DNA from: Bacillus sp. T3
GTDB lineage: Bacteria > Bacillota > Bacilli > Bacillales > Cytobacillaceae
Direction: 5' to 3'
DNA length: 64,000 nt
Assembly (NCBI RefSeq): GCF_033449965.1
Contig: NZ_CP137761.1
Location: 372,001 to 436,000, forward strand
Position numbers and translations under genes: made by a program
Notes under the pieces: generated by a model
What the model was told of the DNA's origin: nothing
The model's database searches: none
What the model saw: the letters and a program-made list of their open reading frames with translations, nothing else
Shown: positions 9,190 through 18,378 of the stretch, piece by piece
Layout: each line of letters starts with the position of its first letter
How positions within the stretch are numbered: position 1 is the stretch's first letter

Positions 9190-9564
9190 ATGGATTTACT
9201 CAACTTGTATCAGAATAATTATCTGATTGTCTTTGTGTTTCTATGTCTAGGAGTGCTACTGCCAGTTGTGGCTTTGACAATTGGGAGATTCGTTCGCCCT
9301 TACAAGCCAAGTGCTGAAAAGTACACTACATATGAGAGTGGTCTAGACCCTTTCCATGACGCAAGGGTCCAATTTAATGTCCGCTATTATATTTTTGCAT
9401 TAATGTTTGTGGTTTTCGACGTGGAAACTGTATTCTTGTATCCGTGGGCAGTAGCTTATGAAAAACTAGGGATTTTTGCACTAATTGAAATGATGATTTT
9501 TGTCATTATGCTTCTAATTGGCCTCATCTATGCGTGGAAAAAGAAGGTGCTCAAATGGATTTAA
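9190..9564 (+). CDS. nuoA: NADH-quinone oxidoreductase subunit A
   Basis: 124 residues, three membrane helices, with the family loop YTTYESGLDPFHDARVQFNVRYYIFALMF split between helices 1 and 2. The ATG at 9190 is chosen over 9184 because AGGAGGT at 9177-9183 touches the latter. First gene of the 11-gene nuo operon; overlaps nuoB by 10 bp. Confidence 0.96.
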   Translation: MDLLNLYQNNYLIVFVFLCLGVLLPVVALTIGRFVRPYKPSAEKYTTYESGLDPFHDARVQFNVRYYIFALMFVVFDVETVFLYPWAVAYEKLGIFALIEMMIFVIMLLIGLIYAWKKKVLKWI

Positions 9565-10067
9565 GTTTAAAAGACATCTCACCTCAAGAAATGGAAGAAA
9601 TCAAACGGACTGTGTTTTTTACAACTCTCGAACAGGTCAAAGCTTGGGCAACGAGTAATTCGCTATGGCCAATGACATTTGGTCTGGCTTGTTGTGCCAT
9701 CGAAATGATGGGAACTGGCTCTGCAGCCTATGACTTAGACCGATTTGGAACAATTTTTCGTGCATCACCGCGTCAGTCAGACTGTATGATCGTATCCGGA
9801 ACTGTTACAAAGAAAATGGCGCCAATCCTGCGTCGACTTTATGATCAAATCCCTGAGCCAAAATGGGTGATTGCTATGGGATCCTGTGCAACTGCAGGGG
9901 GACCGTATGTGAAATCCTATTCTGTTGTTAAAGGTGTCGATCAAATTGTTCCAGTTGACGTGTATATTCCAGGATGCCCGCCAAATCCTGCGGCACTTAT
10001 ATATGGAATTAATAAATTAAAAGAGAAGATCCGCTACGAGGCTAAAACCGGGAAGAAGGTGCTGTAA
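9555..10067 (+). CDS. nuoB: NADH-quinone oxidoreductase subunit B
   Basis: 170 residues; carries the N2 [4Fe-4S] cluster that hands electrons to quinone. The ligands are visible as tandem LACCAIEMM, MGSCATAGG and YIPGCPPNP. Start ATG 9555 is inside the end of nuoA, preceded by GAAGGTG. Confidence 0.96.
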   Translation: MDLSLKDISPQEMEEIKRTVFFTTLEQVKAWATSNSLWPMTFGLACCAIEMMGTGSAAYDLDRFGTIFRASPRQSDCMIVSGTVTKKMAPILRRLYDQIPEPKWVIAMGSCATAGGPYVKSYSVVKGVDQIVPVDVYIPGCPPNPAALIYGINKLKEKIRYEAKTGKKVL

Positions 10068-10070
10068 TCG

Positions 10071-11260
10071 ATGAGCGGGGAAAAGATATAGAGACAATTA
10101 AAAAAGAAGCCGCCGCGAAAGCGAAAGCCGCCGCAGCAGCAAAGGCAAAAGCCGCTGCGCTAGCAAAGCAAAAGGCGACAGAACAAGCGTCCGAGCTGCA
10201 AGCTACTGAGTCCAAGGAAGCACTAGAGGCCGAAACGCCAGCAGCAAGCTCAGACGGGGCAGATGCGAAAGCCAAAGCCGCAGCCGCCGCCAAAGCGAAA
10301 GCCGCCGCAGCTGCGAAGGCGAAAGCCGCTGCACTAGCAAAGCAAAAAGCGGCAGAACAAGCGAGCGAGCCACAGCCTGAAGAAGTTGGCGCGTCTACAG
10401 ATGATGCGAAAGCCAAAGCCAAAGCTGCTGCCGCCGCCAAGGCAAAAGCTGCCGCCGCTGCAAAAGCCAAGGCCGCAGCTGCAGCCAAAGCAAAGGCACA
10501 AGCCGCCGGAACCGATACAGGTGCAGCAACCGATGATGAAAAAGCGAAAGCTATTGCAGCCGCCAAGGCAAAAGCCGCAGCCGCCGCCAAAGCCAAGGCC
10601 GCAGCCGCTGCAAAGGCTGGAGGAGCAGGCGTTGCCGATGCCTCAGGAGACGATGAAAAGGCGAAAGCGATCGCCGCTGCCAAAGCGAAGGCAAAAGCTG
10701 CCGCTGCTGCAAAAGCGAAAGCCGCTGGAGCAACAGCCGGTGCTACAGCAGATGCAGCGCCAGCACAAGTAGAACAACCATCACCAAACCAACAGTATCT
10801 TGATAAATATGTACGTGTCATCGAAGAACACCTTGGTAATGAGGTTTTAGAAGATTCTTATATTAATAAGCTTTCCAAAGATGTACCGACATTAGTCGCT
10901 AAACGAGATACTTATTTTAAAGTAGCGCAGTTTCTGAAATACAACGAACAGCTTGGTTTCGATTATTTATCAGAACTGCATGGCACGGATTTTGAAACCC
11001 ATATGGAAGTGTATGTCCATCTTTATTCATATAAAAACCGGCAATCAGTCGCTTTAAAAGTAAAGATCGACCGCGACCAGCCTGAGCTCGAGTCGCTTCA
11101 ACCGCTTTGGGCAGGTGCAGACTGGCCTGAGTGTGAGGCATACGACCTATTAGGCATCAAATTCCTTGGGCATCCAAACCTCCATCGTATTTTTCTTGGC
11201 GAGGATTGGGTAGGGTACCCACTCCGCAAAGATTATGAACAATATGATGTGGAGGTATAA
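10071..11260 (+). CDS. nuoC: NADH-quinone oxidoreductase subunit C with long Ala/Lys-rich N-terminal extension (frameshifted at start)
   Basis: The conserved 30-kDa domain is the last ~165 residues, with the signature ECEAYDLLGIKFLGHPNLHRIFLGE. Ahead of it lie about 220 residues of Ala/Lys-rich repeats (AAAKAKAAA units broken by acidic linkers such as TDDEKAKAI). The only start with a ribosome-binding site, ATG 10071, falls in another frame and stops after six codons; one more A in the GGGGAAAA run (10077-10084) joins it to the main frame (MSGEKDIETIKKEAAAK...), giving 396 residues. Shorter Ala/Lys-rich extensions are known in other Bacillus NuoC proteins; this one is notably long. Its function is unknown; flexible or coiled helix is likely. 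Confidence 0.88.
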
Positions 11261-11263
11261 ACA

Positions 11264-12364
11264 ATGATACGTACTGAAGAAATGATGTTGAACATCGGTC
11301 CACAGCATCCAAGTACCCATGGTGTTTTTCGATTAGTCGTAAAAATTGACGGGGAAAAGATTACCGAGGCAATACCAGTCGTTGGATACTTACACCGTGG
11401 AACCGAAAAACTAGCTGAAAACCTACAATATACACAAATTATTCCGTATACGGACCGCATGGACTATTTGTCCGCCATGACGAATAACTATGTACTTGTT
11501 CATTCTGTAGAAACGATGATGGGATTAGAAATTCCGGAACGCGCAGAATACTTGCGGGTTATTGTAATGGAACTTAATCGGATTGCCAGTCACTTAGTTT
11601 GGTGGGGAACATTCCTGCTCGACCTAGGGGCAACAAGTCCATTCTTGTACGCCTTCCGTGAGCGGGAAATGATTATTAATATGCTAACAGAGCTGTCAGG
11701 AGCTCGCTTAACCTTTAACTATATGCGTGTTGGCGGGGTTAAATGGGACGCTCCAGAAGGTTGGATTGAAAAGGTAAAAGAATTCATTCCTTATATGCGC
11801 CAAGAGCTTTCCGGCTATAATGACCTTGTAACTGGGAACGAAATCTTCATTAACCGTGTAAAAGGAATCGGGAAGTATACGAAGGAAGACGCACTAAACT
11901 ACTCCTTAAGCGGCATCAATCTACGCAGCACAGGCGTGAAGTGGGATCTTCGTAAAGATGAGCCGTACTCAATCTATGACCGCTTTGAATTCGACGTACC
12001 CGTTCGCACAGAAGGGGATTGCTTATCCCGTTACTTCCTGCGCCTAGAAGAAATCGAAGAATCTTTAAAAATTCTCGAGCAAGCTGTGGAACAATTCCCA
12101 GCTGAGGGTGAAATCCTTGCAAAAGTACCAAAGATCATTAAAGCACCAAAAGGAGAAGGATTTGTTAGAATCGAATCGCCACGTGGCGAAATCGGCTGCT
12201 ATATTGCAAGTGATGGGAAAAAAGAACCGTACCGCTTAAAGTTCAGAAGACCATCATTCTATAATTTACAGATTCTACCAAAATTATTAAAAGGCGAGAA
12301 CATCTCAAACTTAATTGCTATATTAGGTGCGATTGACATTGTCCTCGGGGAGGTGGACGGCTAA
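11264..12364 (+). CDS. nuoD: NADH-quinone oxidoreductase subunit D
   Basis: 366 residues of the 49-kDa / NiFe-hydrogenase large-subunit fold. The quinone-site loop near the N-terminus reads NIGPQHPSTHGVFRL. GGAGGT of the site lies within the end of nuoC; its TAA overlaps the nuoH ATG. Confidence 0.97.
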   Translation: MIRTEEMMLNIGPQHPSTHGVFRLVVKIDGEKITEAIPVVGYLHRGTEKLAENLQYTQIIPYTDRMDYLSAMTNNYVLVHSVETMMGLEIPERAEYLRVIVMELNRIASHLVWWGTFLLDLGATSPFLYAFREREMIINMLTELSGARLTFNYMRVGGVKWDAPEGWIEKVKEFIPYMRQELSGYNDLVTGNEIFINRVKGIGKYTKEDALNYSLSGINLRSTGVKWDLRKDEPYSIYDRFEFDVPVRTEGDCLSRYFLRLEEIEESLKILEQAVEQFPAEGEILAKVPKIIKAPKGEGFVRIESPRGEIGCYIASDGKKEPYRLKFRRPSFYNLQILPKLLKGENISNLIAILGAIDIVLGEVDG

Positions 12365-13371
12365 TGGTCGAGGAACTTTTATATTCCAGTCCAGGTTGGC
12401 TGAATTTCGGTATCTTCTTCCTTTTAGCAACAATCTTACTTTTAGTTATTCTAGGGTTCGTAACCTACGCCATCCTAGCCGAACGGAAAGTAATGGGCTT
12501 CATGCAATTACGGAAAGGGCCAGACCAACTGGGTGGGCGCTTCGGTCTATTGCAAACGATAGCCGACGTATTAAAGCTATTAATTAAGGAAGATACAATC
12601 CCAAAGCTAGCAGATAAACCATTATTTATCGTGGCACCAGTCATCGCCTTTGCACCATCGTTTATGGTCGTTGCAACCATTCCCTTCACCGACAAACTTC
12701 AGTTTGCTGATATCGGAATAGGGCTACTCTACTACGTAGCAGTATCCGGCATGACCATCGTTGGGATTTTAACAGGGGGCTGGGCCTCCAACAATAAATA
12801 CTCCTTATTAGGAGGAATGCGAGCTGCGGCTCAGATGATTTCATACGAAATTCCGCTCGTTATGTCTGTTCTAGGAGTGATTCTCCTTTCAGGAAGCTTA
12901 AACTTAAACGACATTATTGCCGCACAGCAAAATGGCTGGTACATCCTTTTACAGCCAGTGGCCTTCATTGTCTTCGTGATTGCTGCTGTCGCTGAGCTTA
13001 ACCGGGTACCATTCGATCTTCCAGAGGCCGAAAACGAACTTGTAGCAGGTTATTTCACCGAGTACTCAGGCTTCCGTTGGGCATTCTTCATGCTCACAGA
13101 ATATGTTTATATGTTTGCGATGTCAGGACTCATCACCGCTATATTCCTAGGCGGCTGGCTCCCATTGCCATTCCTGGGCTTTATTCCAGGTGCAGTATGG
13201 TTTGCGCTCAAATTCACATTCGTTGTCTTCTTCCTACTATGGATTCGCAGCACCTTCCCACGTGTCCGTGCTGACCAACTAATGGAATTCGGCTGGAAAG
13301 TCCTACTGCCAGTAGCACTAGCAAACATATTCCTAACAGCGTTATTTAAAGAATTAATTAAACTTTTTTAA
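12364..13371 (+). CDS. nuoH: NADH-quinone oxidoreductase subunit H
   Basis: 335 residues, about eight membrane helices. The quinone-channel motifs AERKVMGFMQLRKGPDQLGG and NRVPFDLPEAENELVAGY are intact. This subunit couples the quinone site to the membrane arm. Confidence 0.97.
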   Translation: MVEELLYSSPGWLNFGIFFLLATILLLVILGFVTYAILAERKVMGFMQLRKGPDQLGGRFGLLQTIADVLKLLIKEDTIPKLADKPLFIVAPVIAFAPSFMVVATIPFTDKLQFADIGIGLLYYVAVSGMTIVGILTGGWASNNKYSLLGGMRAAAQMISYEIPLVMSVLGVILLSGSLNLNDIIAAQQNGWYILLQPVAFIVFVIAAVAELNRVPFDLPEAENELVAGYFTEYSGFRWAFFMLTEYVYMFAMSGLITAIFLGGWLPLPFLGFIPGAVWFALKFTFVVFFLLWIRSTFPRVRADQLMEFGWKVLLPVALANIFLTALFKELIKLF

Positions 13372-13444
13372 AAATAAAGAAGTGTAGGGCATTAAATGAG
13401 TGAGCGCATCCAAAAATATGCTCGAACTTGAGCCCAGCCACATA

Positions 13445-13576
13445 ATGTTGATTGGAGCGGAGGGTGCTCAACTCCTGCGGGAGCAGCGGGACAGGTGAGA
13501 CCCCACAGGCGCAAAGCGCCGAGGAGGCTCACCGCCCGCCCCGCGGAAAGGGAGTATCCGGAGCGGAAATCAACAT
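13445..13576. repeat. 132-bp structured mobile-type repeat between nuoH and nuoI
   Basis: Bounded by inverted repeats ATGTTGATT (13445-13453) and AATCAACAT (13568-13576) with GGAGCGG inside each end. The centre is a strong compound hairpin: GGTGAG...CTCACC enclosing GGCGC-AAA-GCGCC. It is much more G+C-rich than its surroundings. From memory, near-identical elements are dispersed in many Bacillus genomes. There is no ORF of its own. It lies inside the nuo operon, separating nuoH from nuoI by 239 bp where other junctions overlap. Confidence 0.75.
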
Positions 13577-13610
13577 GTAAGTGTGCCAAATAATAAAGGG
13601 GTGAACATAC

Positions 13611-14029
13611 ATGCTTGGATTAGCGAAAGGCTTGAAATATACCCTAAAAAACCTGACGAGGGATAAGTTAACCTATGACTATCCAAACGAGCCATTGCCG
13701 CTCCCGGATCGATTTCGAGGCATTCAAAAATTTTATCCGGAAAAATGTATCGTATGTAATCAATGTGCCACGATTTGCCCGACAGACTGTATTCAGTTAA
13801 CCTGGAAAAACACCCGGATCCAACGAAAAAAGGGAAAATCATTGACACATATGACATCAATTTTGAAATTTGCATTTTGTGTGATCTATGCACCGAGGTT
13901 TGCCCAACCGAGGCAATTATCATGACGAATAACTTTGAGCTAGCCGAATACAGTCGTGATGAACTATTCAAAAATCTTGAATACCTCGATGAAAACGATG
14001 AGAATGTTCGGAAGGTGAATAAACCATGA
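13611..14029 (+). CDS. nuoI: NADH-quinone oxidoreductase subunit I (frameshifted here)
   Basis: 139 residues after correction. It carries two [4Fe-4S] clusters: CIVCNQCATICP in the first frame and CILCDLCTEVCP in the second. The frames join around ACCTGGAAAAACACCC (13799-13814), where a one-base deletion, or a T insertion in CCGG plus another shift, restores HPDPTKKGKIIDTYDINFEI. The overlap of its end with the nuoJ start (14026) supports the second frame being the true C-terminus. A sequence error is likely. Confidence 0.92.
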
Positions 14030-14538
14030 CCGGAGAACTAGTAGCATTTATGGGCTTAGCACTCGTCGCGATAACCGGCAGGGTGCTACTTCTGAACCTA
14101 AAGAACGTCGTTCAAAGTGTTCTTGCCCTTGTATTAACCTTTATCAGTATTGCAGGAATCTATATTACATTATCTGCAGAATTTGTCGCGGGGGTCCAAG
14201 TCCTGATTTATTCAGGGGCCATCACGATTATCATGATGTTCGGAATCATGCTCACAAAGCATGACCACGTTGAAGAACCGAAACAAGGAGGCTTTCGCAA
14301 ATTCTTACTATTCCTCGGAATCGTCGGCTTTGCGGCAGCGTTTTATTTCGGTATTTACAACCTGGAGTTCCCCGAATCGAATATTGCTCTGCACGACAGA
14401 AATACGGAGCAAATTGGTAAGGCGCTCTATTCTCGATTCGTGATTCCATTTGAAGTCACATCTGTCGTCCTTTTAGTCGCATTAATTGGCGCTATCGTCC
14501 TTGCTAAAAAAGACGACGAAAAGGAGGCGAACAAATAA
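14026..14538 (+). CDS. nuoJ: NADH-quinone oxidoreductase subunit J
   Basis: 170 residues, five hydrophobic segments. The family pi-bulge helix region around VAGVQVLIYSGAITIIMMFGIML is present. Its start overlaps nuoI and it abuts nuoK. Confidence 0.95.
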   Translation: MTGELVAFMGLALVAITGRVLLLNLKNVVQSVLALVLTFISIAGIYITLSAEFVAGVQVLIYSGAITIIMMFGIMLTKHDHVEEPKQGGFRKFLLFLGIVGFAAAFYFGIYNLEFPESNIALHDRNTEQIGKALYSRFVIPFEVTSVVLLVALIGAIVLAKKDDEKEANK

Positions 14539-14844
14539 ATGGGCATTTCCGTTTATTTAACACTCGCATTAATTCTTTTCTGTATCGGCCTGTACGGTGC
14601 ACTATCAAAGAGAAACACCGTTATCGTCCTTATCTCAATTGAACTCATGCTGAACGCCGTCAACGTCAATCTTGTCGCCTTCAGTAAATTTGGGGTCATC
14701 CCATCGATTGACGGACAAATTTTTGCTCTTTTCGCGATGGCCGTAGCTGCAGCTGAGGCTGCTCTTGGACTGGCAATTCTCATCGCACTCTATCACAATA
14801 AGAAAACCGTCAACATCGACGAAATGAACACGATGAAGAACTAA
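14539..14844 (+). CDS. nuoK: NADH-quinone oxidoreductase subunit K
   Basis: 101 residues, three membrane helices, with the conserved buried glutamates in ISIELMLNAVN and AAEAALGLAI needed for proton transfer. AAAGGAGGCGA lies upstream within nuoJ. The 154 bp to nuoL hold only a short GC-rich patch (14885-14945) with no gene. Confidence 0.96.
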   Translation: MGISVYLTLALILFCIGLYGALSKRNTVIVLISIELMLNAVNVNLVAFSKFGVIPSIDGQIFALFAMAVAAAEAALGLAILIALYHNKKTVNIDEMNTMKN

Positions 14845-14998
14845 AAATCTTTTTCGCTAAAACCGCGAATTTTGTAATATAAAGTCCGCGACCTGCGGCA
14901 AGGCTCATGACCCGCACTTGGCGGGCCTCAATCAGACGCGTGGCGTAGCAAACATAAAGCCATATTAAACGCGTTTAAAAAAGGGGAATGTGATATTG

Positions 14999-16861
14999 AT
15001 GGAGAATGCATGGATCATACCGCTTTTCCCGCTTTTATCGTTTATAATCCTACTTCTTATTGGCAAACGCCTGAAAGAAGCGAGTGCCTATATTGGAATT
15101 TTACTAACATTGGCCACGTTCATTTACTCTTTATTGGTGCTTATTGAACGCTTTACTGCACCAACATTTAAGAGCGAGGCCACCTGGCTTTCGTTCGGGG
15201 ATACTCAGATAACAGCGGGTTTTGAAGTGAATCAATTAAATGCATTAATGCTAGTAATCGTATCGCTTGTCAGTTTACTAGTACATACGTACTCAAAAGG
15301 CTATATGCACGGAGATGACCGAATTTCGGTTTTCTACGCTTACCTAGGTTTGTTCACGTTTGCGATGCTTGGATTGGTTCTTTCGCCCAATTTATTACAA
15401 ACGTATATTTTCTGGGAGCTCGTTGGTCTTGGTTCCTTCCTGTTAATCGGTTTTTATTTTTACAAGGAAGAGGCAAAGGCCGCAGCCAAAAAGGCATTTA
15501 TCATGACCCGGATCGGGGACGTCGGCTTACTAATCGGAATGATTCTGTTATTCTGGCAGGTTGGCAGCTTCGAATACGATGAAATTTTTAAAGCAGTAGA
15601 AGAGGGTGTCGTTTCAAACGGAATGATAACGCTAACGGCGATTCTCATTTTTGTTGGAGCGGTCGGTAAATCCGGTCAATTCCCGCTTCACACTTGGTTA
15701 CCAGATGCGATGGAAGGTCCGACACCTGTTTCAGCATTAATCCATGCCGCAACGATGGTTGCAGCTGGGGTTTATTTAGTGGCATCACTTTTCCCACTCT
15801 TTAATGCAAGCGAAACAGCGATGTTAACCGTTGCGACAATAGGGGCGATCACCGCCATTTTTGCCGCTAGCATCGGATTAGTACAAACAGATATCAAGCG
15901 AGTGCTCGCTTACTCAACCGTCAGCCAGCTCGGTTATATGATGCTCGCGCTCGGCTCGGCAGGCTATGTTGCCGGAGTCTTCCATTTGATGACCCACGCT
16001 TTCTTTAAAGCCTTGCTATTCTTAGCAGCCGGAAGCGTAATTCATGCTGTTCATACACAGGACATTGAAAAGATGGGCGGACTTTGGAAAAAGCTTAAGC
16101 TGACAGGTCCGTTATTCTTAATCGGAACACTGGCAATTAGTGGTGTGCCGTTATTTTCAGGATTTTTCAGTAAGGATGAAATATTAATTGCGGCTTGGGA
16201 AAGTGGAAATGTCGTACAGTTCTGGCTCGCAGTTATTGCTGCATTCTTTACTGCATTTTATATGTTCCGCTTGTTCTTCATGGTTTTTGCAGGGCAGGCA
16301 CGCAGTGAACTGAAAAACGTTCATGAGTCACCGTCTGTTATGACGTTCCCGATGATCGTTCTTGGGGTGTTAGCCGTTATTGCTGGTTATGTGAACACAC
16401 CATGGTTCGGAACCTTCCTTGGCGATTGGCTCACAGATGGAAACGAAGCTCTAGGCCACGGACATATTGAAGGTCCTGCTTGGATTATGCTTGTCGCAAC
16501 TCTCGTTTCATTAGCGGGGATTTTCCTAGCGTGGATGATATATGGAAAACGCAGTCTGTCACGCGATTGGATAACAACTCGCATTCCTGTGATCTACAAC
16601 ATTTTATACAACAAATACTATATCGATGAACTGTATCAACTGACAGTCGTTTACGCGACAAAATGGATCAGTCAGCTCTTTAAAATCATTGAAATCTTCC
16701 TTGTAGAAGGAATCATCAATTTAGTGCTTGGCACAGTCCGAACGCTTGGTAAAACAGGAGCTAAGCTTCAATCGGGACAAATTCAAATGTACGGAACAGT
16801 GGCCTTTGTTGGCCTCGCGATACTAGTGGTCATCTTTGCTCTGACAGGGGGGTACTTATAA
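14999..16861 (+). CDS. nuoL: NADH-quinone oxidoreductase subunit L
   Basis: About 620 residues, antiporter-like proton-pumping subunit with many membrane helices and a C-terminal lateral helix. Signature HTWLPDAMEGPTPVSALIHAATMV is intact. TTG 14996 and ATG 14999 are both possible after AAGGGGAA; the ATG gives MENAWIIPLFPLL. Overlaps nuoM by one base. Confidence 0.96.
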   Translation: MENAWIIPLFPLLSFIILLLIGKRLKEASAYIGILLTLATFIYSLLVLIERFTAPTFKSEATWLSFGDTQITAGFEVNQLNALMLVIVSLVSLLVHTYSKGYMHGDDRISVFYAYLGLFTFAMLGLVLSPNLLQTYIFWELVGLGSFLLIGFYFYKEEAKAAAKKAFIMTRIGDVGLLIGMILLFWQVGSFEYDEIFKAVEEGVVSNGMITLTAILIFVGAVGKSGQFPLHTWLPDAMEGPTPVSALIHAATMVAAGVYLVASLFPLFNASETAMLTVATIGAITAIFAASIGLVQTDIKRVLAYSTVSQLGYMMLALGSAGYVAGVFHLMTHAFFKALLFLAAGSVIHAVHTQDIEKMGGLWKKLKLTGPLFLIGTLAISGVPLFSGFFSKDEILIAAWESGNVVQFWLAVIAAFFTAFYMFRLFFMVFAGQARSELKNVHESPSVMTFPMIVLGVLAVIAGYVNTPWFGTFLGDWLTDGNEALGHGHIEGPAWIMLVATLVSLAGIFLAWMIYGKRSLSRDWITTRIPVIYNILYNKYYIDELYQLTVVYATKWISQLFKIIEIFLVEGIINLVLGTVRTLGKTGAKLQSGQIQMYGTVAFVGLAILVVIFALTGGYL

Positions 16862-18372
16862 TGAATATGGAAAATTTCTTATCCATCTTAGTATTCTCCC
16901 CGTTACTAGGTATTGCTATTTTGGCGCTCATCCCAAAACATAAGGAGGACACGATTAAGCTGATTGGCTTTCTCGCAACCCTACCTGCAGCTGTTTTTGC
17001 ACTGGTTGCCTTTTTCCAATATCGTGCCGGGTCGAATCTTGCGCTATTGGCGGAAAAGGTGCATTGGGTCCAATTCGGTCGTTTTAAAGATGAGTTTATC
17101 TATAGCGTCGATTATGAATTGGGAGTCGATGAATTTTCATTAATCATGGTCGTGTTAACAGCAGTCGTTGCCAGCTTAGCTGCGCTAGCCTCTATTCATA
17201 TTAAAAAAGAATGGAAAGGCTATTTTATGCTATTCCTATTGCTTGAAGTAGGGATGCTCGGTGTGTTTACGGCTCAAAACTTAATTTTGTTCTTCATTTT
17301 CTTTGAGATTACATTGGTACCAATGTTCTTCTTAATCGGAAAATGGGGTTATTTTGACAAAGAAAAAGCAGCGTACAGCTTCTTAGTGTATAACGGATTA
17401 GGCTCAGCCATCCTGTTAATCGTGATTATGATTCTGTTCGCTCGCACAGGTACATCCAATATCGAAGCATTAAAATATTTCATGAACAATGAAGGTGAGT
17501 TGATTGCACCGATTTCCGATGCAGCGAAGTTCGGAATGCTCATCGCCTTAGTTGTTGCGTTTGGGGTCAAGCTGCCAATCTTCCCGCTCCATACTTGGAT
17601 GCTGAAGGTTCACGTGGAAGCACCGCCATCAATCGTTATGATTCACTCTGGTATTTTGTTAAAAATCGGAGCATTCGGTTTGATTCGCTTCGGGATGGGG
17701 ATTTTCCCAGACCAATTCGAGGAAATTGCCGGTATTCTTGCCGTTCTCGGAGTCATTAACCTGTTATACGGCGCTTACTTAGCGTTTATCCAATCGGATT
17801 TCAAAATGGTACTAGCTTACTCGTCAATCTCCCACATGGGAATCGTGTTAATCGGTCTTGGTGCATTAAATGAGGCCGGTATCCAAGGCGCTATTTTTCA
17901 AGTGGTATCGCACGGGTTAATTTCAGCGCTGCTCTTCTTCCTTGTTGGGGTCATCTATGAAAGAACGCATACGACGACCATCAATAATTTAGGTGGACTA
18001 GCAAAGGGAATGCCAATTACGGCAGGATTTTTACTAGCAGGTGCTATGGCATCGCTTGGACTTCCTGGAATGTCAGGATTCGTTAGTGAATTTATGGCGT
18101 TCATGGGCTTGTTCAAGGAAATGCCAGTGCTAGCTGCAGTTGGTACGATTGGTATCATTATGACCGCGGTTTACTTGCTTCGCGCAGTGCTTGGCATGAC
18201 TTTCGGAAAAGCAGAGCGAGAATTCGCGGGGATCACAGATTTACGTGCAGTTGAAATGATTCCAGTACTCACGTTAATGGGTCTGATTGTGCTGATCGGT
18301 GTGTATCCGTCACTGTTAAGCGAACCGCTCCAACATACAATAAAGACGATCATGCAAGGGATAGGGGGGTGA
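16861..18372 (+). CDS. nuoM: NADH-quinone oxidoreductase subunit M
   Basis: 503 residues, second antiporter-like subunit. The motif FPLHTWMLKVHVEAPPSIVMIHSG and the helix glutamate in FFEITLVPMFFLIG are present. Ends six bases before nuoN. Confidence 0.96.
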   Translation: MNMENFLSILVFSPLLGIAILALIPKHKEDTIKLIGFLATLPAAVFALVAFFQYRAGSNLALLAEKVHWVQFGRFKDEFIYSVDYELGVDEFSLIMVVLTAVVASLAALASIHIKKEWKGYFMLFLLLEVGMLGVFTAQNLILFFIFFEITLVPMFFLIGKWGYFDKEKAAYSFLVYNGLGSAILLIVIMILFARTGTSNIEALKYFMNNEGELIAPISDAAKFGMLIALVVAFGVKLPIFPLHTWMLKVHVEAPPSIVMIHSGILLKIGAFGLIRFGMGIFPDQFEEIAGILAVLGVINLLYGAYLAFIQSDFKMVLAYSSISHMGIVLIGLGALNEAGIQGAIFQVVSHGLISALLFFLVGVIYERTHTTTINNLGGLAKGMPITAGFLLAGAMASLGLPGMSGFVSEFMAFMGLFKEMPVLAAVGTIGIIMTAVYLLRAVLGMTFGKAEREFAGITDLRAVEMIPVLTLMGLIVLIGVYPSLLSEPLQHTIKTIMQGIGG

Positions 18373-18378
18373 TGAAGG

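Noticed and set aside
10042..10821. 259-residue minus-strand ORF rich in Ala, Ser and Phe
   Set aside because: It is the complement of the Ala/Lys repeat of nuoC; composition is a mirror of the repeat and there is no ribosome site.
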